Notes: generated from the letters alone by a model not told the origin. Counted from the stretch's first letter, positions 1-7,864 are shown. The stretch: 17,224 bases of DNA from Planctomycetota bacterium (GCA_004296785.1 SCVU01000636.1:1-17224); one strand, 5' to 3'. Numbers and translations: made by a program.

Positions 1-693
1 GGCGCGATCCTGTTCTTCCCGAACTTCGAGGGCAACATCGGCGCGCTGCGCGCGATGGCGCCGCTGGAGAGCCTGCGCTCGATGGTCGACCAGCTCGAGG
101 AAGGCGGCATCGCGGCGTACGTCGTCGGCCAGCACTACTTCAAGGGCTGCAACACGCTCGGCACCGCGGCCGCGGTGCTGTTCGCGTGCGGCGCGGTCGC
201 CGGCGAGGCGCAGCGGGGCACGCTCGAAATCTGGCTCGCGCGGCCGGTGTCGCGCGCGCGGCTGCTCGTCGAGCGCTTCGCGCTCGGCTGGCTCGCGCTG
301 TTCGTGCCGATCCTCGCGTCGAGCCTGAGCGTGCCGTGGCTCTTGTCGCGCATCGACGAGTCGATGGACGTGCGGCCGCTCGTGCTGTGCTCGGTGCACG
401 AGACGCTGCTGCTCGGCGCGTTCTACGCGGTCGCGTTCGCGTGGTCGGCCGTCGGCCGCAACCCGGTGCGCATCGCGTTCGTCATGCTGTTCCTGCTGAC
501 CGCCGAGTTCGCGACGTACCTGATCATGAAGGTCACGCACTACTCGGTGTTCCGCCTCGCCGACATCGACGACTTCATGCGCCTCGTCGACGGCGCGGGC
601 CTCGATCCGTGGATCTGCGGGAGCCTCGCGGCCGTGCAGCTCGCCGCGCTCGGCTTCGCGCTGTGGGCGTTTCGGCGCCGGTTGCCCGCATGA
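1..693 (+). CDS. ABC-2 type transporter permease, 5'-truncated
   Basis: The reading frame is open from base 1, so the true start lies upstream of the window and 230 residues are visible. They contain about five hydrophobic segments. Between them lies the cytoplasmic stretch EAQRGTLEIWLARPVSRARL, a hallmark of ABC-2 family permeases, which typically have E..RGTLE..L..PVSR in the loop after a transmembrane helix. Such proteins form the membrane channel of an ABC exporter with a separate ATPase, presumably encoded just upstream. The substrate cannot be inferred. The stop overlaps the start of the lpxB gene (ATGA), so the two are probably translationally coupled. That could hint at an envelope-lipid role, but the link rests on position only. 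Confidence 0.82.
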   Translation, partial: GAILFFPNFEGNIGALRAMAPLESLRSMVDQLEEGGIAAYVVGQHYFKGCNTLGTAAAVLFACGAVAGEAQRGTLEIWLARPVSRARLLVERFALGWLALFVPILASSLSVPWLLSRIDESMDVRPLVLCSVHETLLLGAFYAVAFAWSAVGRNPVRIAFVMLFLLTAEFATYLIMKVTHYSVFRLADIDDFMRLVDGAGLDPWICGSLAAVQLAALGFALWAFRRRLPA

Positions 694-2087
694 GCGCGCC
701 GTTCGCGACGCGCGCGCGCTTCGAGGTCGCGCGCGAGCTCGTCAGCACCGCCGCGCAGGCCGCGTGCCTGCCCGCCGCGTATGCCGAACACGCGTTCCTG
801 CGCGACGCGCGCCGCGCGGCGCTCGCGACCGACCTCGCGCTGCCGCCGGCCGAGCCGCCGCCGCCGCCCGATCCGCTCGCGCACGCGGCCGCGCTGCGTG
901 CGCGCCCGCTCGAGCTGTTCGTCGCGTGCGCCGAGGCCTCGGGCGAGATCCACGGCCGCGCGTGGCTGGCCGCGCTGCGCTCCGAGCTCGAGCGCATCGG
1001 CGCGCCCCCGCCGCGCGTGCGGCTGCTCGCCTCCCCCGCGTTCGGCGCCGCGGACGTCGAGCGCCTCGACGATCCGGTCTCGCGCGCCGCGATGGGCCTG
1101 TCCGGCATCGCGAGCCAGGCGCCGTACTACCTGAACCTGTGCGCGCGCGTCGCGCGCTCTCTGCGCGAGCGTCCGGCCGATCTGTTCCTGCCCGTCGACT
1201 CGCCGGCGCTGCACGTGCCGCTGGCACGCATCGCGCGGCGCGCCGGCGCGCGCGTCGTGCACCTCGTCGCGCCGCAGTACTGGGGCTGGGCGCCGTGGCG
1301 CGCGCCGCGCTACCGCGCCGCGGTCGATCTGTGCCTGTGCCTCTTCGCGTTCGAGCCCGCCTGGTTCGCGCGCGCCGGCATCGACGCGCAGTGGGTCGGC
1401 CACGCGCTGTGGGACGCGCTGCCGCCGGTCGCGCCGCGCACGCGCGCGCACGCGAGCGAGTCCGGTCCGCCGCTGCTCGCGCTGCTGCCCGGCTCGCGCG
1501 GCGCGCTCGTCGAGCGCTGCCTGCCGTGGATGCTCGAGCGCGCGCGCGCGCTGCACGCGCGCGAGCCGGCACTCGCCGTGCGCGTGTTCCAGGAGCGGCC
1601 GGAGCGCCGCGAGCAGGTGCAGGCGTGCATCGCGCGCGCCGGCGCGGGCGCGTGGGCCGCGCTGGCGGAGGAGCCGCTGCACGTCGGGCTGCAGCGCTGC
1701 CGCGCCGCGCTGTCGGTCTCCGGCACCGTGCTGCTCGACCTCTTGCACCAGCGGCTGCCGACCGTCGTGATCTACCGGCTCGCGCACGCGCGCGAGGTCC
1801 GTCTGCGGCCGCTCTTGCTCGACGCGCCGTACATCGCGCTGCCGAACCTGCTCGCCAACCGCGCGCTGCTGCCGGAGCACGTGTTCGCGGGCGACGGGCC
1901 GACCGCGGCGGTCGAGGCCGAGGTCGCCGCGCTGCTCGCCGATCCCGCCGCGCGCGCGCGGACGCGCTCCGGGCTCGAGCTCGCCGCCCGCCGCCTCGGC
2001 CCACCTGGGGCGGCGCTGCGCGCGGCGCGCTGGACCCTGGCCGCCGCGGCCGACGCCGCGGCCCAGCGAGGCGCGCCGGCCCCGTGA
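690..2087 (+). CDS. lpxB: Lipid-A-disaccharide synthase (LpxB family), divergent
   Basis: LpxB condenses UDP-2,3-diacylglucosamine with lipid X to make the disaccharide of lipid A at the inner face of the cytoplasmic membrane. Family marks appear in the right order. ACAEASGEIHG (residues 79-89) corresponds to the usual AGEASGDxHG. APQYWGWAP matches the SPQ.WAW motif. LLPGSR ends at residue 270, SGT is at 344-346 in the UDP-sugar-binding region, and LPNLLAN follows. The protein has 465 residues, longer than the roughly 380 usual. The extra length is mainly about 70 N-terminal residues, including a run of prolines, before the first motif. ATG 690 was chosen because it overlaps the upstream stop (ATGA), although no Shine-Dalgarno is visible. 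The usual D.PDFN segment reads VDSPALHVPLA here, and the E after SGT..L is D. The family call is firm. Exact substrate equivalence is less certain. Confidence 0.88.
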   Translation: MSAPFATRARFEVARELVSTAAQAACLPAAYAEHAFLRDARRAALATDLALPPAEPPPPPDPLAHAAALRARPLELFVACAEASGEIHGRAWLAALRSELERIGAPPPRVRLLASPAFGAADVERLDDPVSRAAMGLSGIASQAPYYLNLCARVARSLRERPADLFLPVDSPALHVPLARIARRAGARVVHLVAPQYWGWAPWRAPRYRAAVDLCLCLFAFEPAWFARAGIDAQWVGHALWDALPPVAPRTRAHASESGPPLLALLPGSRGALVERCLPWMLERARALHAREPALAVRVFQERPERREQVQACIARAGAGAWAALAEEPLHVGLQRCRAALSVSGTVLLDLLHQRLPTVVIYRLAHAREVRLRPLLLDAPYIALPNLLANRALLPEHVFAGDGPTAAVEAEVAALLADPAARARTRSGLELAARRLGPPGAALRAARWTLAAAADAAAQRGAPAP

Positions 2088-2103
2088 GCCCGCGGAACCA
2101 GCC

Positions 2104-2108
2104 GGAGG
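2104..2108 (+). promoter_or_regulatory. Shine-Dalgarno-like GGAGG before the sigma factor gene
   Basis: GGAGG lies only two bases before ATG 2111, closer than the usual 5-9. It supports translation starting in this area but does not prove this ATG. GTG 2084, overlapping the lpxB stop, and ATG 2147 are the in-frame alternatives. Confidence 0.45.
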
Positions 2109-2110
2109 AA

Positions 2111-2767
2111 ATGAAGACCGCGGCGCCGGCCGCGTACGGCCCGGCCATGGAAGCGGAGGCGACGCGCCTGATGCGCGAGGTCAAGCGCGGCGATGCCGGC
2201 GCGTTCGATCATCTCGTCGCGCTGCTCGGGCCGAGCACCGCGCGCGTCGCGCAGGGCTTCGTCGGCTCGCGCGAGGACGCGCTCGACCTGTCGCAGGACG
2301 CGTTCCTCAAGGTGTTCCGCGCGCGCGCGAGCTTCCGCGACGAGGAGGCGTTCCTGCCGTGGTTCCACCGCATCCTGCGCAACACGTGCTTCAGCCACCT
2401 GCGCCGGCAGGGCCGGCTGCGGCCCGCGACCGGGCAGGCGGACGACGGCGGCGAGCCGGACTTCGAGATCGCCGACCTCGAGTCGGAATCGCCGGCCGAG
2501 GGTGCCGCGGGCTCCGAGCTCGCGCGCGATTTCTGGCGCGCGTTCCGCGGCTTGTCGGCGCGCGACCGCGAGATCCTCGTGCTGCGCCACTTCCAATCGG
2601 CTTCGTATCGCGACATCGCGCGCGTGCTCGCGATCCCCGAGGGCACCGTGATGTCGCGGCTGTTCCACGCGCGGCGCCGGCTGCGCGAGAAGCTCGCGCC
2701 GCACCTCGCCGGCATCGAGCTCGGCGCGCCGGACAAGGCGGAGCCCGCCGGAAGGAGGCGCGCGTGA
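2111..2767 (+). CDS. ECF-type RNA polymerase sigma factor (sigma-70 family)
   Basis: This is a 218-residue alternative sigma factor. Region 2 spans about residues 24-100, with DALDLSQDAFLKVFR and FLPWFHRILRNTCFSHLRR, the core-binding and -10-recognition helices. Region 4 spans about residues 147-196, with LSARDREILVLRHF followed by the helix-turn-helix SYRDIARVLAIPEGTVMSRL that reads the -35. The acidic linker between them (residues 107-137) is typical of ECF sigmas. The start is uncertain: ATG 2111 was chosen over GTG 2084 and ATG 2147, all in frame. The first 20 residues are not part of the conserved domain. The stop overlaps the GTG of the next gene (GTGA), which encodes a membrane anti-sigma, a classic co-transcribed pair. 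Target promoters cannot be identified from this window. Confidence 0.92.
   Translation: MKTAAPAAYGPAMEAEATRLMREVKRGDAGAFDHLVALLGPSTARVAQGFVGSREDALDLSQDAFLKVFRARASFRDEEAFLPWFHRILRNTCFSHLRRQGRLRPATGQADDGGEPDFEIADLESESPAEGAAGSELARDFWRAFRGLSARDREILVLRHFQSASYRDIARVLAIPEGTVMSRLFHARRRLREKLAPHLAGIELGAPDKAEPAGRRRA
2752..2758 (+). promoter_or_regulatory. Strong Shine-Dalgarno for the anti-sigma gene
   Basis: AAGGAGG stands five bases before GTG 2764, inside the last codons of the sigma gene. It decides the anti-sigma start and is the best ribosome-binding site in the window. Most other genes here have weak or no visible Shine-Dalgarno. Confidence 0.8.
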
Positions 2768-3228
2768 GCGCAGATTCGACGAGTGAGCGGGAACCGACGC
2801 GCGACGAGCTCGTCGCGATGGCGTACGTCGACGGCGAGCTCGACGGCGAGGGCGAGCGCGACGCGCGCGCCGCGTTCGAGCAGCGGCTGCTGCGCGAGCC
2901 CGCGCTCGCACGCGAGGTCGCCGAACTGCGGCGCCTCGAGATCGCCGCGCGGCTCGCGCTGCCGCCGGCGCCGCTGGAGGCCGAGTGGGCGCGCCTGCGC
3001 GTCGACCGGGTGCAGGCGCTGCTGCGAAGGATCGCGCTGCTGTGCGGCGTCGTCGCCGCGCTCGGCGCGCTCGCGCTCGCCGCCACGCGCGGCGCGCCGA
3101 AGCTCGAGCCGGCGTGGCTCGCGTGCGCGGCGCTCGCGCTGGTCTGCGCCGCGGCCGCGCTCGGCGCGGTGCTCCGCACGCGGCTGCGCACGCGCGCGGT
3201 CGACCCATACGTCCACGTCGAGCGCTGA
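2764..3228 (+). CDS. Membrane anti-sigma factor, no zinc-binding cysteines
   Basis: This 154-residue protein starts with GTG behind a strong ribosome-binding site and overlaps the sigma stop. The N-terminal 65 residues (AYVDGELDGEGERDARAAFE, then RLLREPALAREVAELRRL) have the helical pattern of the cytoplasmic anti-sigma domain that clamps ECF sigma factors. It lacks the HxxxCxxC of the zinc-binding (ZAS) class: the only cysteines lie in the membrane segments. Two hydrophobic helices follow at about residues 88-108 and 117-136, ending in a basic tail. Both termini are therefore probably cytoplasmic, with almost no periplasmic domain. A signal would have to be sensed in the membrane or by a partner. 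The function is inferred from its fold pattern and gene position. Confidence 0.82.
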   Translation: MSADSTSEREPTRDELVAMAYVDGELDGEGERDARAAFEQRLLREPALAREVAELRRLEIAARLALPPAPLEAEWARLRVDRVQALLRRIALLCGVVAALGALALAATRGAPKLEPAWLACAALALVCAAAALGAVLRTRLRTRAVDPYVHVER

Positions 3229-3256
3229 CGCGCCGGCCGTCCCCCACCGCACCGCC

Positions 3257-3580
3257 ATGATCCTCTGCACCACCGACGAAGTCCCCGGCCGCGCGATCGC
3301 GAGCTACACCGGCCTCGCGCGCGGCTCGACCGTCCGCGCCCGCTCCGTCGCGACCGACGCGACGGCGCTGATCAAGAACGCGCTCGGCGGCGAGATCCCC
3401 GAGTACACGAAGCTGCTCGCCGAAGCGCGCGAGCAGGCGCTCGACCGGCTCGTCCAGCACGCGCGCGCCCACGGCGCGGACGCGGTCGTCGCGCTGCGCA
3501 TCACGGCCTGCGAGATCGCCGACGGCGCGGCCGAGATCCTCGCCTACGGCACAGGAGTCAAGCTCGCGCCGATAAGCTAG
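3257..3580 (+). CDS. YbjQ / UPF0145 family protein
   Basis: This is a 107-residue protein of the size and pattern of the YbjQ (UPF0145, 'putative heavy-metal-binding') family. It begins MILCTTDEVPGRAI. The central region carries GGEIPEYTKLLAEAREQAL, the family signature G.....Y..L...R..A, and ends with GADAVVALRI and a final beta strand. The family forms small soluble pentamers of uncertain role; metal binding was proposed from fold similarity. No signal peptide is present, so it is cytoplasmic. The ATG at 3257 has no clear Shine-Dalgarno. The gene lies 28 bases after the anti-sigma stop and only four bases before the next start, so it is probably in the same transcript. Any part in sigma signalling is conjecture. 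Confidence 0.88.
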   Translation: MILCTTDEVPGRAIASYTGLARGSTVRARSVATDATALIKNALGGEIPEYTKLLAEAREQALDRLVQHARAHGADAVVALRITACEIADGAAEILAYGTGVKLAPIS

Positions 3581-3584
3581 CGAG

Positions 3585-5225
3585 ATGCGCCTCCTGCTCT
3601 CGCTGCTCGCCGTGTCCCCGCTGGCCGCGCAGTCGTCCCCCGCGCTGCGCGAAGCGCTCGTCTACTACGACCGCGCCGAGCCCGACGGCTCGCTGTCCGG
3701 CGGACGCGCGCGCGTGCTCGTGCCCGACCGCTCCGCGCCGCGCGAGCGCATTCCCGCGCCGTGGCGCACGCTGCAGGGCGGCGTCGCCGCGGGCGGCCAC
3801 TCGAACCGCGTCGACCTCGTGTTCGTCGGCGACGGCTACACGAGCGCGCAGCTCGCGCTGTACGCGAACCACGTCGCGCTGCAGACGGCGAACTACTTCC
3901 TCGAGGAGCCGTTCAAGACCTATCGCAACTACTACGCGACGCACGCGATCGACGTCGTGTCGAGCCAGTCCGGCGTCGATCACGACCCGGTGCAGGGCGT
4001 GCTGAAGAACACGGCGCTCGACATGGGCTTCTGGTGCGGCGGCATCGAGCGCCTGCTGTGCGTCAACGTCTCGAAGGCGTACTCGTATGCCGACAATGCG
4101 CCCGACTTCGACGTCGTCGTCGCGCTGGCGAACTCGTCGACCTACGGCGGCGCCGGCTATCCGGCCAACGACCTCGCGACCGCCGCGGGCGGCAACGGCC
4201 TCGCGACGGAGATCCTGCTGCACGAGCTCGGCCACGCGCTCGGCGATCTCGCCGACGAGTACGATTACGGCGGCCCCGCGACGTACAGCGGCGGCGAGCC
4301 GACCGAGCGCAATGCATCGACGCTGACCGCGAGCGCGCTCGCCGCGCAGTTCAAGAAGTGGCACCTGTGGCTCGGCACGAACGATCCCGCCTACGACGGC
4401 GCGGTCTCCGCGTTCCAGGGCGCGGTGTACAGCCAGTTCGGCGTGTACCGGCCGACGAACAACTCGCTGATGCGCAATCTCGGCCGGCCGTTCAACCTGC
4501 CGTCGATCGAGTCGATCGTCGTCGAGATCTACAAGATCGTCGATCCGATCGAGACGGGCTCGGGCACCGCGCAGACGTACACGGGCAGCGAGACGCTGTT
4601 CGTCGATCCCGCCGATCCGATCGGGCACAGCCTGACGGTGCAGTGGAAGCTCGACGGAGTCGCGATTCCCGGTGCGACGGGACCGACGCTGAATCTCGCC
4701 GCGCTCGGCCTCGAACCGTGGCCGCACGTCGTCAGCGCGACCGTCGTCGACCCGACCGCGTTCGTCAAGGACCCGGCGCTGCGCGCGGCGTACCTGACGC
4801 AGACGCGCAGCTTCAACGTGCTCCCGGCGGCGGCGCTGTCGGGCGACAAGGGCAAGCTCTCGACCGCGACGGGCGGCGCGCAGGCGCTGAGCCTCGACGC
4901 GGGCGCCGCGCACGGCGGCGAGCTGTACCTCGTGCTCGGCTCGCTCGATCCCGCGCCGCCCGGCACCAGCGCCGGCGCGTTCACGCTGCCGATCGACGCC
5001 GACGGCTACTTTGCGTTCACGCTCGCGTATCCGAACCAGGCGCCGCTGGGCGCTTCGCTCGGCGTGCTCTCGGCCGCCGGCAAGGCGAGCGCGTCGTTCA
5101 CGCTGCCCGCGGGGCTCGGCTCGTTCGCCGGCCAGAGCGCGTACCACGCGTTCCTGACGCTCGATCCGAGCGCGCTGAGCGTCGAATTCGCGAGCAACGC
5201 GCTGCGCGTCGAGTTCACGCCCTAG
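3585..5225 (+). CDS. Secreted M64-type metallopeptidase with C-terminal beta domains
   Basis: This 546-residue protein begins with a short signal peptide (about residues 1-15, cut near LAA|QS). The catalytic part carries VDLVFVGDGYTSAQ, typical of the M64 (IgA peptidase) family, and the extended zinc motif HELGHALGDLADEY at 213-226, where H213 and H217 bind zinc and E214 is the general base. After about residue 320 comes an Ig-like segment (VQWKLDGVAIPGATGPTL, then ATVVDPTAFV). Residues 413-546 form a separate beta-rich module with TATGGAQALSLDAG, YLVLGS and LGVLSAAGKASASFTLPAG. The module pattern is familiar to me from planctomycete exported proteins. It may anchor or sort the protein, though this is unproven. 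The natural substrate is unknown, and 'IgA peptidase' is only a family name. Confidence 0.9.
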   Translation: MRLLLSLLAVSPLAAQSSPALREALVYYDRAEPDGSLSGGRARVLVPDRSAPRERIPAPWRTLQGGVAAGGHSNRVDLVFVGDGYTSAQLALYANHVALQTANYFLEEPFKTYRNYYATHAIDVVSSQSGVDHDPVQGVLKNTALDMGFWCGGIERLLCVNVSKAYSYADNAPDFDVVVALANSSTYGGAGYPANDLATAAGGNGLATEILLHELGHALGDLADEYDYGGPATYSGGEPTERNASTLTASALAAQFKKWHLWLGTNDPAYDGAVSAFQGAVYSQFGVYRPTNNSLMRNLGRPFNLPSIESIVVEIYKIVDPIETGSGTAQTYTGSETLFVDPADPIGHSLTVQWKLDGVAIPGATGPTLNLAALGLEPWPHVVSATVVDPTAFVKDPALRAAYLTQTRSFNVLPAAALSGDKGKLSTATGGAQALSLDAGAAHGGELYLVLGSLDPAPPGTSAGAFTLPIDADGYFAFTLAYPNQAPLGASLGVLSAAGKASASFTLPAGLGSFAGQSAYHAFLTLDPSALSVEFASNALRVEFTP

Positions 5226-5268
5226 GCCGCCGGGCGCGCGCTTGAACCCGAGGACGGGCGGCCCGTTA

Positions 5269-7020
5269 ATGACCGCCATGTTCCAGCCCCTCCGGCTCGC
5301 TCGCCTGGCCCTGTTCCTGTTCGCCGCCGCGCTGCTCGCCGCCCCCACCCGCGCGCAGGACGCCTCGAAGATCTCCGACGAGATCGATCCGTCGCTGCAC
5401 TGGCTGCGCACGAAGATCGAGCTCGCGACCGGCTCGTACGGCGGCGTCGAGCCGACCGCGCTCGTGCTGCGCGCGTTCGCGCAGAGCCCGCGCCAGTACG
5501 TGCCGTCCGACGGCCCGTTCATCGCGCGCGCGGTCGCGTTCCTGCAGGGCAAGCAGCGCGCGGACGGCTCGATCGCCGATCCGAGCACGCCGAAGGAGCG
5601 GATCCCCGACACGACCGCGCTCGCGGTCGCCGCGCTGACCGCGCTGCCCGAGGGCAGCGCCGCCGACACGCTCAAGCGCGCGCTCGCGTTCCTGTCGCCG
5701 CGCATGGGCGAAGTGGGGATCCAGCCGGCCGTCGATCCCGCCGATGCGGCCGCCGCGCGCAAGCTCGCGGCCGAGTGGATCGGCAAGCGCAAGCCCGACG
5801 CGTCGTGGGACGGCCCGCAGGGCGCGGTCGCCGCGACGGCCGAGGGAGTGCTCGCGCTGAACTCGTGCTGGCGCGTGCTGCTGAAGGACGCGCAGCCGGC
5901 GGCGCCGAAGGAGACGAAGGCGTTGCCGGCGTTCACGCCGGCCGATCGCGCCAAGGCGACGGCCGCGATCGAGCGCGGCGCGAAGTTCCTGCTGACCCAG
6001 GCGATCGCCGGGCAGCCGGGCCGCTTCGGCCGCGACGGCAAGGCCGACGCGGGCGTGACCGCGATGGCGCTCGCCGCGCTCGCGCGCGTGCCCGCGCCGC
6101 GCCCGCCCGAAGTCGACGCGGCCCTCGGAGCGGGCCTCGACTGGCTGACCGAGCTCTATCGGTCGGGCAAGATTCGCGAGAGCGGCATGTCGAACTACGT
6201 GACGAGCGCGCTCGTGATGGCGGTGTCGGCCGCCGGCCGGCCGCAGGACCGCGCGCTGGTCGGCGAGGCGCAGGTGTTCCTCAAGTCGCTGCAGTCGGAC
6301 GAGGGCTCGGGCTACAGCGAGGGCGATCGCTACTACGGCGGCATCGGGTACGGCGGCGACGAGCGGCCCGACCTGTCGAATCTGTCGATGGCGCTCGAAG
6401 CGCTCGCCGCGAGCGGGCTCGACCAGAAGGACCCGGCGTTCCAGAAGGCGCTCGTGTTCCTGCAGCGCTGCCAGAACCGCTCGGAGTCGAACGACGTCGT
6501 CGCGGTGGATGGCAAGGCGACCGTGAAGAGCGGCAACGACGGCGGCGCCGGTTACGCGCCGGGCGAGAGCAAGGCCGGCTTCGTCACGCTCGCCGACGGC
6601 ACCAAGGTGCCGCGCTCGTACGGCTCGATGACCTACGCGCTGCTGCGCTGCTACCTGTTCGCCGGCCTGACCAAGGAGGACCCGCGCGTCGCGGCCGCGT
6701 GGAAGTGGCTGTGCGAGAACTACACGCTCGACGTCAATCCCGGCTTCGAGGGCGGCGCGGATCCGGCGGCGCCGTACCAGGGGTTGTTCTACTACTTCCA
6801 CTCGATGGGCCGCGCGCTCGACCTGTACGGCGCGGAGACGCTGACCGACCGCGCGGGCAACGCGCACGCGTGGCGCGCCGAGCTCGCGGGCCGCATGACC
6901 GCGATGCAGCGCCAGGACGGCAGCTGGAAGAACGACAACAGCCCGCGCTGGTGGGAGGGCAACCCGGTGCTCGCGACGTCGTACGCGCTGCTGACGCTGT
7001 CGTACGCGTTGCCGCGCTGA
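5269..7020 (+). CDS. Exported alpha-toroid protein with prenyltransferase/squalene-oxidase repeats
   Basis: This 583-residue protein has a signal peptide (core LALFLFAAALLAA, cut near TRA|QD). The rest is built of repeating helical hairpins of the terpene-cyclase/prenyltransferase type. Examples are FLQGKQRADGSIADP with TTALAVAALTAL, KADAGVTAMALAALAR, SNLSMALEALAASG, YGSMTYALLRCYL and MQRQDGSWKNDN with ATSYALLTLSYAL. No DxDD of squalene-hopene cyclases is seen, and no obvious prenyltransferase zinc set. The fold is therefore probably reused for binding in the periplasm or outside. Glycine-rich loops (GYSEGDRYYGGIGYGGDE and GGAGYAPGE) sit between repeats. ATG 5269 was chosen because it gives a compact signal peptide. 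ATG 5278 and TTG 5242 are possible. The ligand is unknown. Confidence 0.82.
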   Translation: MTAMFQPLRLARLALFLFAAALLAAPTRAQDASKISDEIDPSLHWLRTKIELATGSYGGVEPTALVLRAFAQSPRQYVPSDGPFIARAVAFLQGKQRADGSIADPSTPKERIPDTTALAVAALTALPEGSAADTLKRALAFLSPRMGEVGIQPAVDPADAAAARKLAAEWIGKRKPDASWDGPQGAVAATAEGVLALNSCWRVLLKDAQPAAPKETKALPAFTPADRAKATAAIERGAKFLLTQAIAGQPGRFGRDGKADAGVTAMALAALARVPAPRPPEVDAALGAGLDWLTELYRSGKIRESGMSNYVTSALVMAVSAAGRPQDRALVGEAQVFLKSLQSDEGSGYSEGDRYYGGIGYGGDERPDLSNLSMALEALAASGLDQKDPAFQKALVFLQRCQNRSESNDVVAVDGKATVKSGNDGGAGYAPGESKAGFVTLADGTKVPRSYGSMTYALLRCYLFAGLTKEDPRVAAAWKWLCENYTLDVNPGFEGGADPAAPYQGLFYYFHSMGRALDLYGAETLTDRAGNAHAWRAELAGRMTAMQRQDGSWKNDNSPRWWEGNPVLATSYALLTLSYALPR

Positions 7021-7030
7021 GCGCCCGGCC

Positions 7031-7864
7031 ATGCGGATCTATCGGACCGACCGCGGCGACGTGGTCGAGCACGACGGCGAGTGCTTCGAGCTGCGCGGGC
7101 TGCCGCGCGCTGCGGGTGCATGGCGCGCGCACGCGCTGGACGAGCTCGCGCGCGGCCGCGCGGCGCGCGTCGCCGATCCGCGCGACGGCGCGCTGCTGGC
7201 GCCGCTCGCGACGCGGCCGGGCAAGATGCTCGCGCTCGGCAAGAACTTCCGCGCGCACGCGGAGGAGTTCGGCGAGGCCGTGCCCGAGGAGCCGCTGTTC
7301 TTCAACAAGCTGCCCGAGACCGTCGTCGGCTCGGGCGCGCGCGTCGCGGTGCGCGCGTGGTACGCGCAGCGCGTCGACCACGAGGTCGAGCTCGCGGTCG
7401 TGATCGGCCGCGGCGGCGCGGACATTTCGCTCGAGCACGCGCTCGAGCACGTCGCCGGCTACACGGTCGCGAACGACCTGACCGCGCGCTCGCTGCAGGG
7501 CCACGACCGCGAGCTCAAGTACCCGTGGTTCCGCGCGAAGAACATGGACGGGTTCTGTCCGCTGGGGCCGTGCTTCGTGCCGCGCGAAGACCTCGATCTC
7601 GCCGACCTCGCGGTCACGTGCGTCGTGCGGCACGCGGACGGCGCGACCGAGGAGCGCCAGCGCGCATCGACGCGCGATCTCGTCGTCGACGTGCCGCACG
7701 CGATCGAGTGGCTGTCGCGCCACCTCTCGCTCTACGCGGGCGACGTGATCCTGATGGGAACGCCGGCGGGCGTCGGACCGCTCGTCGACGGCGACACCGT
7801 CACGTGCGCGATCGACGGGATCGGCGCGCTCGTGACCGCGATCGCGCGGCCCGCGCTCACTTAG
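7031..7864 (+). CDS. Fumarylacetoacetate hydrolase family protein
   Basis: This 277-residue cytoplasmic enzyme belongs to the FAH superfamily, which hydrolyses or isomerises C-C bonds of beta-keto acids (fumarylpyruvate hydrolases, hydroxyhepta-dienedioate isomerases, oxaloacetate tautomerases). The divalent-metal site is intact: VDHEVELAVVIG supplies E118 and E120, and VANDLTARS supplies D149. KNMDGFCPLGP (residues 170-180) and the C-terminal GDVILMGTPAGVGPL complete the signature. The N-terminal 60 residues form the usual small lead domain. The gene begins 10 bases after the toroid gene with no visible Shine-Dalgarno, so it is probably co-transcribed, although no catabolic neighbours reveal a pathway. 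The precise substrate cannot be assigned. Its end overlaps that of the convergent sulfatase-like gene by eight bases. Confidence 0.92.
   Translation: MRIYRTDRGDVVEHDGECFELRGLPRAAGAWRAHALDELARGRAARVADPRDGALLAPLATRPGKMLALGKNFRAHAEEFGEAVPEEPLFFNKLPETVVGSGARVAVRAWYAQRVDHEVELAVVIGRGGADISLEHALEHVAGYTVANDLTARSLQGHDRELKYPWFRAKNMDGFCPLGPCFVPREDLDLADLAVTCVVRHADGATEERQRASTRDLVVDVPHAIEWLSRHLSLYAGDVILMGTPAGVGPLVDGDTVTCAIDGIGALVTAIARPALT

Noticed and set aside
186..689. N-terminal extension of the lpxB frame into the permease gene
   Set aside because: The text is low-complexity Arg/Ala shadow. The ATG overlapping the permease stop at 690 is the natural start.
764..2110. Upstream extension of the sigma factor frame across lpxB
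   Set aside because: The translation is Arg/Ala-rich shadow of lpxB. The sigma domain begins only after about 2150.
3576..3581. GCTAGC at several gene ends (3576, 16269, 17019), as a possible punctuation signal
   Set aside because: CTAG is disfavoured inside GC-rich coding sequence and arises naturally from TAG stops after a C. No further shared flanking sequence was seen.
5242..5268. TTG start nine codons before ATG 5269 in the toroid gene
   Set aside because: It would add residues before the signal peptide and has no ribosome-binding site at a suitable distance.
3558..6041. An 827-codon open frame on the minus strand opposite the M64 and toroid genes, and similar frames of 450-670 codons elsewhere
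   Set aside because: Stop codons are rare in every frame of such GC-rich DNA. These frames translate to Arg/Ala-rich text with no domain pattern, and the opposite frames contain clear families.
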